Below, one piece after another: positions 14,704 through 23,491 of a DNA stretch of 35,551 nucleotides. The position numbers were made by a program, and so were the translations under genes. The notes under the pieces are model-generated. The model saw nothing but the letters and a program-made list of their open reading frames with translations. It ran no database searches and was not told where the DNA came from. The stretch comes from Deltaproteobacteria bacterium (GTDB taxonomy: Bacteria > Myxococcota > Kuafuiibacteriia > Kuafuiibacteriales > Kuafuiibacteriaceae). Location: assembly GCA_011526105.1 (NCBI GenBank), contig WYAZ01000002.1, forward strand, positions 1-35,551, read 5' to 3'. Position 1 is the stretch's first letter, and each line of letters starts with the position of its first letter.

Positions 14704-15191
14704 GTTGTCGTTTGGACGTGAATCAGATCCGGCGTTACCTGCCGCATCGCTACCCGTTTCTGCTCGTGGACGCGGTGGATGATGTCATCCCGGGGGAGAC
14801 CATTCGCGCGCACAAGTGCGTGACCGCGAACGAAGAGCTCTTCTCTGGTCACTTCCCGGACAACCCGGTGATGCCGGGTGTCCTGCAGATCGAAGCGATG
14901 GCGCAGACCGCCGCCCTGCTCGCGCTTCTTTCGGGCGCCAAGCTCGACCAGGACAGCTCCATCTACATCACCGGCTGCGACGCCGCGAAGTTTCGCCGGC
15001 CGGTGGTGCCCGGAGACGTCATGGACATCCGCGCCAAGGTGCTCAAGCACAAGCTCGGGGTCTGGAAGTTCCAGTGCGAGGTCTACGTGGGTGAGGTGAT
15101 GGCGAGCCGCGCCGAGCTCACCGCCACCACGGCCCCCAAGGTGAAGGCGCCACCCATTCCGGAGCATCTGCCTCCGCCGCCCACCTGGTAG
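14700..15191 (+). CDS. fabZ: 3-hydroxyacyl-ACP dehydratase FabZ
   Basis: 163-residue hot-dog-fold dehydratase that removes water from 3-hydroxyacyl-ACP in fatty acid synthesis. It competes with LpxA and LpxD for the hydroxyacyl-ACP pool, which explains its place in the operon. The catalytic pair H51 (GHFPDNPVMPG) and E65 (LQIEAMAQ) has the normal 14-residue spacing. The start motif RRYLPHRYPFLLVD is typical. A Pro-rich C-terminal tail (APPIPEHLPPPPTW) is longer than usual. The start overlaps lpxD by four bases; lpxA follows after four bases. Confidence 0.95.
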   Translation: MSCRLDVNQIRRYLPHRYPFLLVDAVDDVIPGETIRAHKCVTANEELFSGHFPDNPVMPGVLQIEAMAQTAALLALLSGAKLDQDSSIYITGCDAAKFRRPVVPGDVMDIRAKVLKHKLGVWKFQCEVYVGEVMASRAELTATTAPKVKAPPIPEHLPPPPTW

Positions 15192-15195
15192 TGCC

Positions 15196-16014
15196 ATGGC
15201 CACAGAGGTTCATCCAAACTCCAGCGTCGATCCCAAGGCCCAACTCGGGGCGGGGGTTCGCGTCGGGCCGTTCGCGGTGGTGGGGCCGAACGTCGTGCTC
15301 GGCGACGGCGCGATCGTCCATCCGCACGCGGTCGTCGATGGTCACACCACGGTGGGGGCGAAGGCAGAGATCTTCCCCGGCGCGGTGGTGGGCATGGCCC
15401 CGCAGGACCTCAAGTACGACGGCAGCCCCACCCGACTCGAGATCGGGGCCAAGACGGTGATTCGCGAGTGCGCGACCTTGCACCCGGGCTCGGTGGGTGG
15501 TCGCGCGGTCGGTGTCACCAAGGTGGGCGAGGGCTGCCTCATCATGGCGTACTGCCACGTGGCCCACGACTGCGTGGTGGGCGACCACGTGGTGCTCGCC
15601 AACGCGGTGCAGCTCGCCGGGCACGTCACGGTCGAAGACCACGTGATCCTCGGCGGCCTCACGAACGTCCACCAGTTCTGTCGCATAGGCACGCGCGCCT
15701 TCACCGGCGCTGCCACACGCGTCAGTCAAGACGTGCCGCCTTACTTGATGGCAGACGGACACCCTGCGCGCATGGTGGGCCTCAACCTCGTGGGCCTGAA
15801 GCGTGCGGGTCTGCCGCCGGAGTCCATCTCCGCCCTCAAGCGCGCGTACCGCCGCATCTTCATGGGCACTCGCTTTCGCAACTCGATCAAAGAGGTGGAG
15901 GCGGAGCTCGGCGAGTTCCCAGAGATCCGCCGCCTCGTAGCGTTTCTCGAGAGCAGCGAGCGCGGCATCACACGCGCCGATCTCGCAGCGCGAGGAAAGT
16001 CCGAAGCGGGATGA
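15196..16014 (+). CDS. lpxA: UDP-N-acetylglucosamine O-acyltransferase LpxA
   Basis: 272 residues; first step of lipid A synthesis, 3-O-acylation of UDP-GlcNAc from 3-hydroxyacyl-ACP. A beta-helix of hexapeptide repeats fills about residues 5-185, with the strongly conserved HVAHDCVVGD and LGGLTNVHQFC segments, and the C-terminal helical domain follows. The catalytic base is H124 (E. coli H125), with H121 also kept. The residue matching the acyl-length ruler G173 of E. coli is A172, a small residue, which suggests a fairly long hydroxyacyl chain rather than C10; this is inference. The stop overlaps the lpxB start (ATGA). Confidence 0.95.
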   Translation: MATEVHPNSSVDPKAQLGAGVRVGPFAVVGPNVVLGDGAIVHPHAVVDGHTTVGAKAEIFPGAVVGMAPQDLKYDGSPTRLEIGAKTVIRECATLHPGSVGGRAVGVTKVGEGCLIMAYCHVAHDCVVGDHVVLANAVQLAGHVTVEDHVILGGLTNVHQFCRIGTRAFTGAATRVSQDVPPYLMADGHPARMVGLNLVGLKRAGLPPESISALKRAYRRIFMGTRFRNSIKEVEAELGEFPEIRRLVAFLESSERGITRADLAARGKSEAG

Positions 16015-17117
16015 AACTGTTCGTGAGCGCGGGTGAGGCTTCGGGCGACGCGCTCGGGGCGGCTCTGCTCACTGCGCTCGCGCGAGAGTCTACCGTCACC
16101 GCCACCGGCATGGGCGGCTCCGCCATGGTCGAAACCGGCACCTTTCAACCGGTGGCCGATGCCGATCAGGTGGGTGTGGTCGGCATCGCCGAAGTCGTGA
16201 AGCATCTCCCGCGCTTGTTTCGTCTGGTCGATGAACTGGCGGCGCATGCGGCGCGCGAGAAGCCCGACCTCGCAGTGCTGATCGATCTTCCGGACTTTCA
16301 CCTTCGCCTGGCGCGCAAGCTGAAGGCGCTCGGGATCCCAGTGGTGTTTTACGTGGCGCCCAGCGTATGGGCGTGGCGGCCGTGGCGTGCCCGGGCCTTC
16401 GCCGAAGTCGCTTCGAAGATGTTGGTGCTCTTCCCCTTCGAGGTTGCGGCCTGGGAAGCAGCGAAGGTCGCGGTGGAGCAGGTGGGCCATCCGCTCATCG
16501 ACTCGATCTCGAAGCCCGCGTCCGAGTCCCTCGTGGAACTCAAGACACTCGGCCTCATGCCGGGGAGTCGTCGTTCGGAGCTCGAGCGGCATTGGCCGGT
16601 GCTCGTTGGGGTCGCGCGCAGGCTGCTCGCGGAGGGTCGGATCGATCGAGTCGTGGTGCCGGTAGCGCCTGGTGTCGACCGCACGCGGCTGCTGGACGGG
16701 ACAGAGGACATGCCGATCGAGTTTGAGGCGGGCGATCTGAACTCGCGCATCGCCGTCTTGTCCCGCGCGCGTCTCGTGGTCGTGGCCTCTGGAACCGCGA
16801 CCCTCGAAGTGGGTCTTCTGGGTCGGCCTCAGATCGTGGTGTACCGGGTGGCGCCGCTCTCTCACGCGATCGGCCGCCGACTGGCGCGGGTGTCGCACTT
16901 GGGGCTCGTGAACCTGCTCGCGGATCGTGAGGTCGCGCCCGAGCTCATTCAGGCCGACTTCACCGAGGTGCGCTTGTACGAGGCCGCAAGGCGCGCACTC
17001 GAGGACGGAACCGGAGTGACGCAGGCGCTTCGAGTCTCCGACGAGCTCCGGCTCCGACTCGGCGAAGGCGCAGCGGCTCAGCGAGCGGCGACCGCAGTTC
17101 GCAAGCTCCTCAAATAG
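16011..17117 (+). CDS. lpxB: Lipid A disaccharide synthase LpxB
   Basis: 368 residues, GT19 family. It joins UDP-2,3-diacylglucosamine and lipid X to give the tetraacyl disaccharide 1-phosphate. Motifs: N-terminal LFVSAGEASGDALGAALL, MGG near residue 34, the conserved FYVAPSVWAWRPWR, VGHPLID and MPGSRRSELERHWPVL, then ASGTATLEVGLLGRPQIVVY in the nucleotide-binding half. ATG at 16011 overlaps the lpxA stop. No LpxH/LpxI-type hydrolase, lpxC or lpxK is present in the window, so those steps are encoded elsewhere. Confidence 0.94.
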   Translation: MKLFVSAGEASGDALGAALLTALARESTVTATGMGGSAMVETGTFQPVADADQVGVVGIAEVVKHLPRLFRLVDELAAHAAREKPDLAVLIDLPDFHLRLARKLKALGIPVVFYVAPSVWAWRPWRARAFAEVASKMLVLFPFEVAAWEAAKVAVEQVGHPLIDSISKPASESLVELKTLGLMPGSRRSELERHWPVLVGVARRLLAEGRIDRVVVPVAPGVDRTRLLDGTEDMPIEFEAGDLNSRIAVLSRARLVVVASGTATLEVGLLGRPQIVVYRVAPLSHAIGRRLARVSHLGLVNLLADREVAPELIQADFTEVRLYEAARRALEDGTGVTQALRVSDELRLRLGEGAAAQRAATAVRKLLK

Positions 17118-17153
17118 GTTGTGTGTCCTCCCGTTCTTCGCTACGGCGACGCG

Positions 17154-17633
17154 ATGGCGAAACAGAAGTCCCAGTACTGGCTCGTGAAGTCCGAGCCCGA
17201 GGTCTTCTCGATCGAGGATCTGAAGAAGAAGAAGCGTACGAGTTGGGAAGGCGTTCGAAACTACCAGGCGCGCAACAACTTGAAGGCCATGCGCGAGGGG
17301 GATCTGGTGCTCTTCTACCACTCGAGCGTTGATCCGCCCGGGATCTCTGGGTTGGCCCGTGTGGTGAAAGAGGCCTATCCGGATCACTTCGCGTTCGACC
17401 GGAAGTCGAAGTACTTCGACGCCAAGAGCGATCCCGCGGCGCCACGCTGGTTCATGGTGGACGTGGAGTTCGTCGAGCGCTTTCCCGCCCTCCTTACCCT
17501 CGAACGTTTGAAGGCCGACTCGAAGCTCGCGGGTATGGTGGTGCTCCAGAAGGGCTCGCGCCTCTCCGTTCAGCCGGTAGAGAAGACGCACTTCGACCGT
17601 GCTTGCCGGCTTGCTCGCCCCAAACCCACCTAG
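17154..17633 (+). CDS. EVE-domain protein
   Basis: 159 residues of the EVE (PUA-like, thymocyte nuclear protein 1 type) family, thought to bind modified nucleobases in DNA or RNA. It begins with the family signature QYWLVKSEPEVFSIEDL, followed by WEGVRNYQARNNLKAMREGD, LVLFYHSS and GISGLARVVKEAYPD; the aromatic cage residues (Trp and Tyr) are present. The ATG at 17154 gives the exact family start. It sits 36 bases after lpxB with no visible terminator, so read-through from the lpx operon is possible, but its role is unlikely to be in lipid A. Confidence 0.9.
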   Translation: MAKQKSQYWLVKSEPEVFSIEDLKKKKRTSWEGVRNYQARNNLKAMREGDLVLFYHSSVDPPGISGLARVVKEAYPDHFAFDRKSKYFDAKSDPAAPRWFMVDVEFVERFPALLTLERLKADSKLAGMVVLQKGSRLSVQPVEKTHFDRACRLARPKPT

Positions 17634-17687
17634 GGTGAACCCGCGACGCCTCCGGGCCGAACAGTGGAGAGCGCTTTCGGCGACGTC

Positions 17688-17693
17688 TAGAAT
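17688..17693 (+). promoter_or_regulatory. Possible -10 element (TAGAAT) for the kinase gene
   Basis: TAGAAT matches TATAAT in five of six positions and ends 12 bases before the kinase ATG at 17706. The 72-bp gap before the kinase suggests a separate promoter. No clear -35 is visible. Confidence 0.3.
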
Positions 17694-17705
17694 GGCGAGG
17701 TCGCC

Positions 17706-19487
17706 ATGAGTATCGGGGCAATCTCCAGGGCTTCGAGCGCGGTGAGCGAAGCCACTCCGCCACCGAGTCATCTGACGTGCTCGGTGTGCAGGGCCGTTTA
17801 CCGGAGCGGCTTTCCTCGGTGCCCGAAAGACGGGGGCATTCTCAATCCCTTCCAGACCGACCCGCTGGAGGGAACGACCTTCGTCGACCGCTACCAGATC
17901 GAAACCTTCGTAGGGGAGGGGGCGATGGGGCGCGTGTATCGAGCCCATCACTCTCGCATGAGCGGCCGGGTCTTTGCCGTGAAGGTCATGTTTGGGGATC
18001 TCGCGGCCGACCACAAGATGCGCTCTCGCTTCGCGCATGAAGCCGAAGCCTCGAGTCGCCTGAATCATCCCAACTTGGTCTCGGTCGTGGACTTTGGCGA
18101 GACGCCCGATGGCCTGCTCTACCTGGTGATGGACTTCATCGAGGGCCGCAATCTGGCCGACATGCTCGATGGTCAGCGCGCTCTTCCAGAGGAACGTGTG
18201 GTGCAGCTTCTCTCGGGCATCGCGCAGGGGCTCGAGCACGCGCACGAGCAGGGGCTGATTCACCGCGACCTCAAGACCGAGAACATCGTTGTGGTGTCCG
18301 AGGGCGGGCGGGAGCTCCCGCGCATCGTGGACTTCGGCATCGCCAAACTCGCCGAGGCCGAGACCGGAGAGCAGCAGTTGACCGCGCAAGGCTGCGTGGT
18401 CGGCACCCCGGCTTACATGTCTCCGGAGCAAGCCTGCGGCGAGTCCATCGACATCCGTTCTGACTTCTTCAGCCTCGGTCTCATCGCGTACGAGCTGCTC
18501 GCTGGCAAGAAGCCTTTCGACGGCTCGCCCATGGAGGTTGCACGCCAGAACATCAGCACCAACCCGCCGCCGATTGCGCATCGATCACAGGAGGCGGTCG
18601 TGAGCCCCGAGCTCGAGACTCTGGTGTTCAAGATGCTCGCCAAGCACCGCGAGGACCGTCCTCAGCGCGCTTCGGAGATCCTCGACGCTCTCGAGGACAT
18701 CTACGGGGCGGAGGTCGTCTTCCCAGGCGCGGCGACGGTTCGAAAGAGCCAGTCCCGCCCGGACATCGCCCCCGGCGACGCCATGCTTGCCGCCCTCTCC
18801 AACTCTGCGACCCGGCTGAAGACCTCCGCCAGCGAGACCATCGCCTCCCTCGAACGCGCGGCGCTTGGCGGGTCTCGTCGCACGGTGATCCTCGCGCTCG
18901 TCGCGCTCATCCTCTTCATCTCGGGGGTTGGTGTCTTTCGCTGGCTCTCCAACTCCGCGTCTCGGGGTGAGATCACCTCCGAGTCCCTCACGGTGAGCCC
19001 GGCCCAGGCCGAACCGGCCGAGGTGGCGCCCAAGTCGGCGACGGCTGAGCTCGAGCCCGTCGAGCCCGTCGAGCCCGTCGAGCCCACCGTCGACGATGAG
19101 CCCATCGCGCCTGGCGATGATGAGCCTCGACGGGCGGTTCCGTCCCAGAAGCGGCGCGCTCCACCAGCCACGACCTCGAACCGGCGACGTTCCCCCGAAC
19201 GCACGGAGGCGAAGGATCCCACGCCGCCTCCGCCCAAGGGCGACCGGGCCGACAAGGACGAGAAGGGTCCCCCGGTGAGCACCTCGGACTTTTCCCGTAA
19301 GTACATCCGGGTCGGGGGGCTGGTCGATCGGTTGGCCCGCGAAAAGGGCCGCATGGTCGCTGACCCCTTTAGCGACCGCTACATCAAGATCAGCCTCACG
19401 GACTCGCTCCGTCTCGACCCGCTCCGCAACAAGAACATGGCGGAGCTGAATCGTCTCGAGAGCCAGATCGAGGCCAAGCTGAAGTAG
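17706..19487 (+). CDS. Transmembrane Ser/Thr protein kinase with N-terminal Cys motif
   Basis: 593 residues. An N-terminal Cys knuckle (C25-x2-C28, C39-x2-D) precedes the kinase domain, about 62-335. Hanks motifs are complete: glycine loop GEGAMG (70-75), K93 in VFAVKVM, HRDLKTEN (186-193), DFG (209-211), SPE (239-241), so it should be active. One membrane segment lies at about 395-415. Outside it is a Pro/Glu/Arg-rich stalk with an EPV repeat (a 9-bp GTCGAGCCC array near 19059-19090), then a C-terminal domain of about 75 residues (SRKYIRVGGLVDRLAREKGR onwards) that I do not recognise and that could sense an envelope signal. The knuckle has three cysteines, not four, so zinc binding is uncertain. 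Confidence 0.9.
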   Translation: MSIGAISRASSAVSEATPPPSHLTCSVCRAVYRSGFPRCPKDGGILNPFQTDPLEGTTFVDRYQIETFVGEGAMGRVYRAHHSRMSGRVFAVKVMFGDLAADHKMRSRFAHEAEASSRLNHPNLVSVVDFGETPDGLLYLVMDFIEGRNLADMLDGQRALPEERVVQLLSGIAQGLEHAHEQGLIHRDLKTENIVVVSEGGRELPRIVDFGIAKLAEAETGEQQLTAQGCVVGTPAYMSPEQACGESIDIRSDFFSLGLIAYELLAGKKPFDGSPMEVARQNISTNPPPIAHRSQEAVVSPELETLVFKMLAKHREDRPQRASEILDALEDIYGAEVVFPGAATVRKSQSRPDIAPGDAMLAALSNSATRLKTSASETIASLERAALGGSRRTVILALVALILFISGVGVFRWLSNSASRGEITSESLTVSPAQAEPAEVAPKSATAELEPVEPVEPVEPTVDDEPIAPGDDEPRRAVPSQKRRAPPATTSNRRRSPERTEAKDPTPPPPKGDRADKDEKGPPVSTSDFSRKYIRVGGLVDRLAREKGRMVADPFSDRYIKISLTDSLRLDPLRNKNMAELNRLESQIEAKLK

Positions 19488-19531
19488 CGACACACGGTTC
19501 CCGGGCGTGTTATGCACGGGCGTCCGAGCCC

Positions 19532-20236
19532 ATGCGAACCGTCATCTGCATCCCGACCTACAACGAGCGCGAGAACCTTGCCTCGCTCGCAGAAGAGATC
19601 CTCGCCACGGTGACGGACACCGACATCATGGTGCTCGACGACAACTCCCCGGATGGCACCGGGCAGGTCGCCGATCTCCTCGCCAAGAAGGATCCTCGCA
19701 TCAAGGTAGTGCATCGAGCCAGGAAAGAGGGCCTCGGTCGCGCCTACCTCGATGGCTTCAGGCGAGCGCTCGACGCCGGCTACGACCGCATCTTCGAGAT
19801 GGACGCGGACTTCTCGCATCAGCCGCGCTACCTGCCGGAGTTGTTCCGCGCGCTGGACGACTCCGATGCGGTCATCGGGTCGCGTTACACCAGCGGCGGA
19901 GGGGTTGAGAACTGGGGCTGGTATCGGCGCTTCCTCTCCAAGGGAGGCAACGTCTACGCCAAGAGCGTGCTCGGCATGCCATACCAAGATCTCACCGCGG
20001 GGTTTGTGGGCTTCAAACGGCACGTGCTCGAAGCCATCGACCTCGCTTCCATCAAGTCCGAGGGCTACTCGTTTCAACTCGAGCTCAAGTACCGGGCGCA
20101 CCGGCTCGGCTTCACCTTCGTCGAAGTACCGATCGTCTTCTTCGACCGTGTGGCAGGGAACTCCAAAATGTCGAAGGCGATCGTTCGCGAGGCGGTGTGG
20201 CGTGTCGTTCAGCTCCGGGCCAAAGGCCGCGTCTGA
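19532..20236 (+). CDS. Polyprenyl-phosphate sugar synthase (dolichol-phosphate mannose synthase-like, GT2)
   Basis: 234 residues of the GT2 family. It matches soluble polyprenol-phosphate mannose synthases, which move a sugar from a nucleotide donor to a polyprenyl phosphate on the cytosolic face. Motifs: VICIPTYNERENL at the start, VLDDNSPDGTG, the metal-binding EMDADFSHQP, IGSRYTSGGGVENWGWYRRF and DLTAGFVGFKRH. It lacks C-terminal membrane helices, like Ppm1-type enzymes. The sugar (mannose or another hexose) cannot be read from sequence. The following gene starts inside its 3' end, so the two are coupled. Confidence 0.9.
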   Translation: MRTVICIPTYNERENLASLAEEILATVTDTDIMVLDDNSPDGTGQVADLLAKKDPRIKVVHRARKEGLGRAYLDGFRRALDAGYDRIFEMDADFSHQPRYLPELFRALDDSDAVIGSRYTSGGGVENWGWYRRFLSKGGNVYAKSVLGMPYQDLTAGFVGFKRHVLEAIDLASIKSEGYSFQLELKYRAHRLGFTFVEVPIVFFDRVAGNSKMSKAIVREAVWRVVQLRAKGRV

Positions 20237-21686
20237 GCTCGCCTGGCCCCGCCTTCTCCTCGACCTGGCGGCCCTCATCCTCGTCGTCTCGGCGGCCATC
20301 CGCTTGCCGGTGATTCAGGACGAGGCCTACTACTGGACCTGGTCCACGAGGCCGGCCGCCGCCTACTTCGATCATCCTCCTCTCATCGCATGGGTGCTCC
20401 ACGTCGCGCGGGCGGTCTTCGGCGATACGCCGCTCGCGATTCGGCTGCCTTCTCTACTCTCGATGCTCGGAGCGCTCTGGCTCTCGGTGCGAAGCGCCGC
20501 CCTGCTCGGAGACGGTTCGCCTCGCTCTGCCCGGGTCGCTCGACTCGTACTTCTCGGCAGCCCCATGTTCCTCGTGGGCCTCATCCCCGCGACGCCGGAC
20601 GGCTTGCTCGCGCTCGGCGCCGCGCTCGCCGCATACGCCGTGGTGCGCGCTTGTCGCTGGGGCACGGCCGCAGATTGGTGCTTTCTCGGCTTCATGCTGA
20701 CTGTCCTCGTGGGCATCAAGCACTACGGCGCACTCCTCTCGGTCGGAGCCGTTTGCGGACTGCTCTCCCACGCCGAGGCCCGCCGCTTTCGCTCGCTCCG
20801 ATTCGCGGTCCTTGGAGTCTTCATCGGCCTCGCTTCGCTCTTCCCTTGGCTCCTCGCCGAGCTCGAGCTCGGGCGCTCATCCTCGCTCCTCTTTCAGCTC
20901 GACCGAGTCACCCATGGTCGCGCTCGCTACGCAGGTCCCATCTCGGTGCCGGTGACTATCGGCTCCATGCTTCTGACGCTCGGTCCCGTCTCAGTCCTGG
21001 GCCTGTTCGCTTTTGGCCCCAAGGCCCTGAAGGGGGAGGACCCTGCGCGTCGCGCGCTCTACGGTGGCGCTTTCACCCTCGTGAGCGCCTGTTTCGTGGC
21101 GGTTTGGCTCGGCAGCGGGGAAGCTAACTGGCCGCTGCCAGCACTCGTCTTCGCGGCACCGGCCCTGGCTTTGGGGCTCTCCGATTCGAGCCGTTCTCGC
21201 CCCTTGATCGGGGGCCTGCTCGCGGTGCAGGTGTTGATCCTGGTCTTCCTCCTTCATATGTCTCTGCCCTTCCTTCCGGTTCCGCTGACGCGCGACCCGG
21301 CGGCGCGTGGCGCGGGCTACGCGGAGGTGATCGATCGGGTGCGTGCACGGGCGGCCTCGGACGGCGCGGTCGCGCTGGGCGCGCGGAGCTATCAGCTCGC
21401 GAGTCTCCTGCGATACCACACGCGGGATGCACTTCCTGTCTTGGAGCTGGGCATGGATCGAGCGAGTCAGTACGACCGCTGGCCGATGCCCGGGCTGTGC
21501 CCCGGTGATCGCGTGGTGACGCTCACCCGAGCGGGGCGGGCTGAGCTTCCTCCGTTTCTGAAGCCGCTCGGCCCGGCGGAGCGGATCACTCGCCAGGACC
21601 CGGCACGTTCCGGAAGTGAGGCGTTCTCCCTTGCCGTGTGCGAAGTCGTAGGGGCGGAACACTGCACCACGCGGAGTGCGCGATGA
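20202..21686 (+). CDS. GT-C membrane glycosyltransferase (ArnT/PMT-like, PMT_2 family)
   Basis: 494 residues, mostly membrane helices (about ten), with the GT-C signature in the first periplasmic loop: IQDEAYYWTWS followed by YFDHPPLIAW. Such enzymes use polyprenyl-phosphate sugars on the periplasmic side. ArnT of this superfamily decorates lipid A with aminoarabinose, and others add mannose or galacturonate. The adjacent polyprenyl-phosphate sugar synthase probably supplies the donor, and the next two genes are msbA- and waaA-like, so lipid A or core is the likely acceptor; this is inference. GTG at 20202 is the most plausible start and overlaps the upstream gene by 35 bases. The stop overlaps the next ATG (ATGA). 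Confidence 0.82.
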   Translation: MSFSSGPKAASELAWPRLLLDLAALILVVSAAIRLPVIQDEAYYWTWSTRPAAAYFDHPPLIAWVLHVARAVFGDTPLAIRLPSLLSMLGALWLSVRSAALLGDGSPRSARVARLVLLGSPMFLVGLIPATPDGLLALGAALAAYAVVRACRWGTAADWCFLGFMLTVLVGIKHYGALLSVGAVCGLLSHAEARRFRSLRFAVLGVFIGLASLFPWLLAELELGRSSSLLFQLDRVTHGRARYAGPISVPVTIGSMLLTLGPVSVLGLFAFGPKALKGEDPARRALYGGAFTLVSACFVAVWLGSGEANWPLPALVFAAPALALGLSDSSRSRPLIGGLLAVQVLILVFLLHMSLPFLPVPLTRDPAARGAGYAEVIDRVRARAASDGAVALGARSYQLASLLRYHTRDALPVLELGMDRASQYDRWPMPGLCPGDRVVTLTRAGRAELPPFLKPLGPAERITRQDPARSGSEAFSLAVCEVVGAEHCTTRSAR

Positions 21687-23491
21687 GCACCGCCCGGCGT
21701 CTCGCCGCATACCTGTTTGCGCACCCACGCGAGCTCGTCTTGGCCGGCCTCTCCATGGTGCTGCTCGCCGTGAGCACCGGCCTCTATCCTCTGCTCATCG
21801 ATGTGCTCACGACCTCGCTCTTCGCGGACCCGCAGCATGGTTCGGCCAATCCGTGGGCCGAGCGCCTGGGGGCCTTGCTGCTTCGACTCGGTATCGACGT
21901 GGAGCTCGAGTCGATGCGCTCGCGGGTGAACCGCCACATCCTCGTCGTGTTTGGGGTGGTGGTGTTCGTCAAGGCGCTGAGCCAGGGCGTTCGTTTCCAT
22001 CAGATGGGCCTGCTCGGCCAGAAGGTCACTCAGAGCCTGAGAGAGACGGTGTTTCGCGGCTTGCTTCGGCAGAACACCGGGTTCTTCGATCGGCGCGGCA
22101 GCGGAACACTGATCTCGCGTGTGACCAACGACGTCGCGTTGGTCGAGCAGGCGGCCACCTATGCGCTCCCGGTTCTGGTGGGAGACATGCTCAAGGTCAT
22201 CGTGCTCGGCGGCATTTGCGTCTTCGAGTACGGGCGCCTCTCTCTCATTGCGCTCCTCGTCTTGCCGCTGACTGCGCTGCCCATCGTAAGTTTCGGGAAG
22301 ATGCTCAAGCGCTACGCCACGCGTTCGCAGGAGGCGCTCGGTGAGCTCACGCACCGGGTCAGCGAGACCTTGGGGGGCATGCCCGTGATCAAGGCGTTCT
22401 CGGGGGAGTCCTTCGAGGCGGAGCGCTTCGACGCTCAGAACCGACGCTACTTCGACACGATGAAGAAGAGCGTGATGGTCAGGGCGGTGCAGACGCCCAT
22501 CACGGAGCTCATCGGTGTGGCCGCGCTGCTCGTGACCATGGCCTGGGCGGAGAGCGAGATCGCCGCCGGTCGGGTTCGGCCCGGCGAGGTCGTCGCGTTT
22601 CTGCTCGCGCTCGTGCTCCTCTACGAGCCTCTGAAGGCGGTGGGACGCATCAGCGGCGTGCTCATCCCGGGCCTCGCGGCGGCCGAGCGGGTCTTCGAGC
22701 TGGCCGACCGGGTGCCAGAGGTCCGCGAGCTACCGACCGCCCTCGCGTTTCCTCCGCTCGCTCGCGCGCTCGAGCTCTCCGATGTGACCTTCACGTATCC
22801 GGGCGCGGCCACCCCGGCGCTTCGCGGTCTGAGCTTGTGTCTCGAGAAAGGCCGAACGGTCGCCTTGGTCGGGCCCTCCGGTTCTGGCAAGTCGACGGTG
22901 GCGCGTCTCATTCCGAGGCTCTACGACCTCGACTCGGGCCGGATCTCCATCGACGGGAATAGCATCGAGCGCGCGACCTTCGCGAGTCTTCGATCCCAGA
23001 TCGCGGTGGTTGCGCAGGAGACCTTCCTCTTCGATGACACCATCCGCGGCAACATCGCCTACGCTCGGCCCGGGGCTACTGAAGAGGAGGTGCAGGCGGC
23101 GGCCGCCGCGGCCTTTGCTTCCGAGTTCATCGAACGCCTGCCGAACCGCTTCGAGACCCGAACCGGCGAGCGCGGGGTTCAACTCTCCGGCGGCCAGCGC
23201 CAGCGCATCGCAATTGCGCGGGCATTTCTCAAGAACGCACCGATTCTGATCTTGGACGAGGCCACGTCCGCGCTCGATTCCGAGAGCGAAGCCGAAGTGC
23301 AGCGCGCTCTGGACGCGTTGGTCCAGAACCGCACGACGCTCGTGATCGCCCACCGGCTGTCCACGATTCGAAACGCGCATGAGATCGTCGTGCTCGACGC
23401 GGGGCAGACCAAAGAGCGGGGCACGCACGAGGAGCTCTTGGCGCGGGATGGGCTCTACGCTCAGCTTTGGAGGCGCTTCGGAGAGGGCTGA
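21683..23491 (+). CDS. msbA: ABC transporter, lipid A flippase MsbA-like
   Basis: 602-residue half-transporter with an N-terminal six-helix membrane domain (about 1-320) and a C-terminal ATPase. Motifs: Walker A GPSGSGKST (near 396-404), Q-loop VVAQETFLFDDTIRGNIAYA, signature LSGGQRQRIAIARAFL (near 501), Walker B ILILDEATSALD and H-loop IAHRLST. A hydrophilic loop after the first helix is Pro/Gly-rich and longer than usual. The position between a glycosyltransferase and a Kdo transferase supports lipid A core export, though general lipid or drug export cannot be excluded. The ATG at 21683 overlaps the previous stop; its own stop shares one base with the waaA start. Confidence 0.88.
   Translation: MSTARRLAAYLFAHPRELVLAGLSMVLLAVSTGLYPLLIDVLTTSLFADPQHGSANPWAERLGALLLRLGIDVELESMRSRVNRHILVVFGVVVFVKALSQGVRFHQMGLLGQKVTQSLRETVFRGLLRQNTGFFDRRGSGTLISRVTNDVALVEQAATYALPVLVGDMLKVIVLGGICVFEYGRLSLIALLVLPLTALPIVSFGKMLKRYATRSQEALGELTHRVSETLGGMPVIKAFSGESFEAERFDAQNRRYFDTMKKSVMVRAVQTPITELIGVAALLVTMAWAESEIAAGRVRPGEVVAFLLALVLLYEPLKAVGRISGVLIPGLAAAERVFELADRVPEVRELPTALAFPPLARALELSDVTFTYPGAATPALRGLSLCLEKGRTVALVGPSGSGKSTVARLIPRLYDLDSGRISIDGNSIERATFASLRSQIAVVAQETFLFDDTIRGNIAYARPGATEEEVQAAAAAAFASEFIERLPNRFETRTGERGVQLSGGQRQRIAIARAFLKNAPILILDEATSALDSESEAEVQRALDALVQNRTTLVIAHRLSTIRNAHEIVVLDAGQTKERGTHEELLARDGLYAQLWRRFGEG

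Noticed and set aside
15741-18581. Very long open frame (946 codons) on the minus strand opposite lpxA, lpxB, the EVE gene and the kinase
   Set aside because: Its product is His/Arg-rich without family motifs and lies fully opposite well-supported genes; long antisense frames are common in GC-rich DNA.
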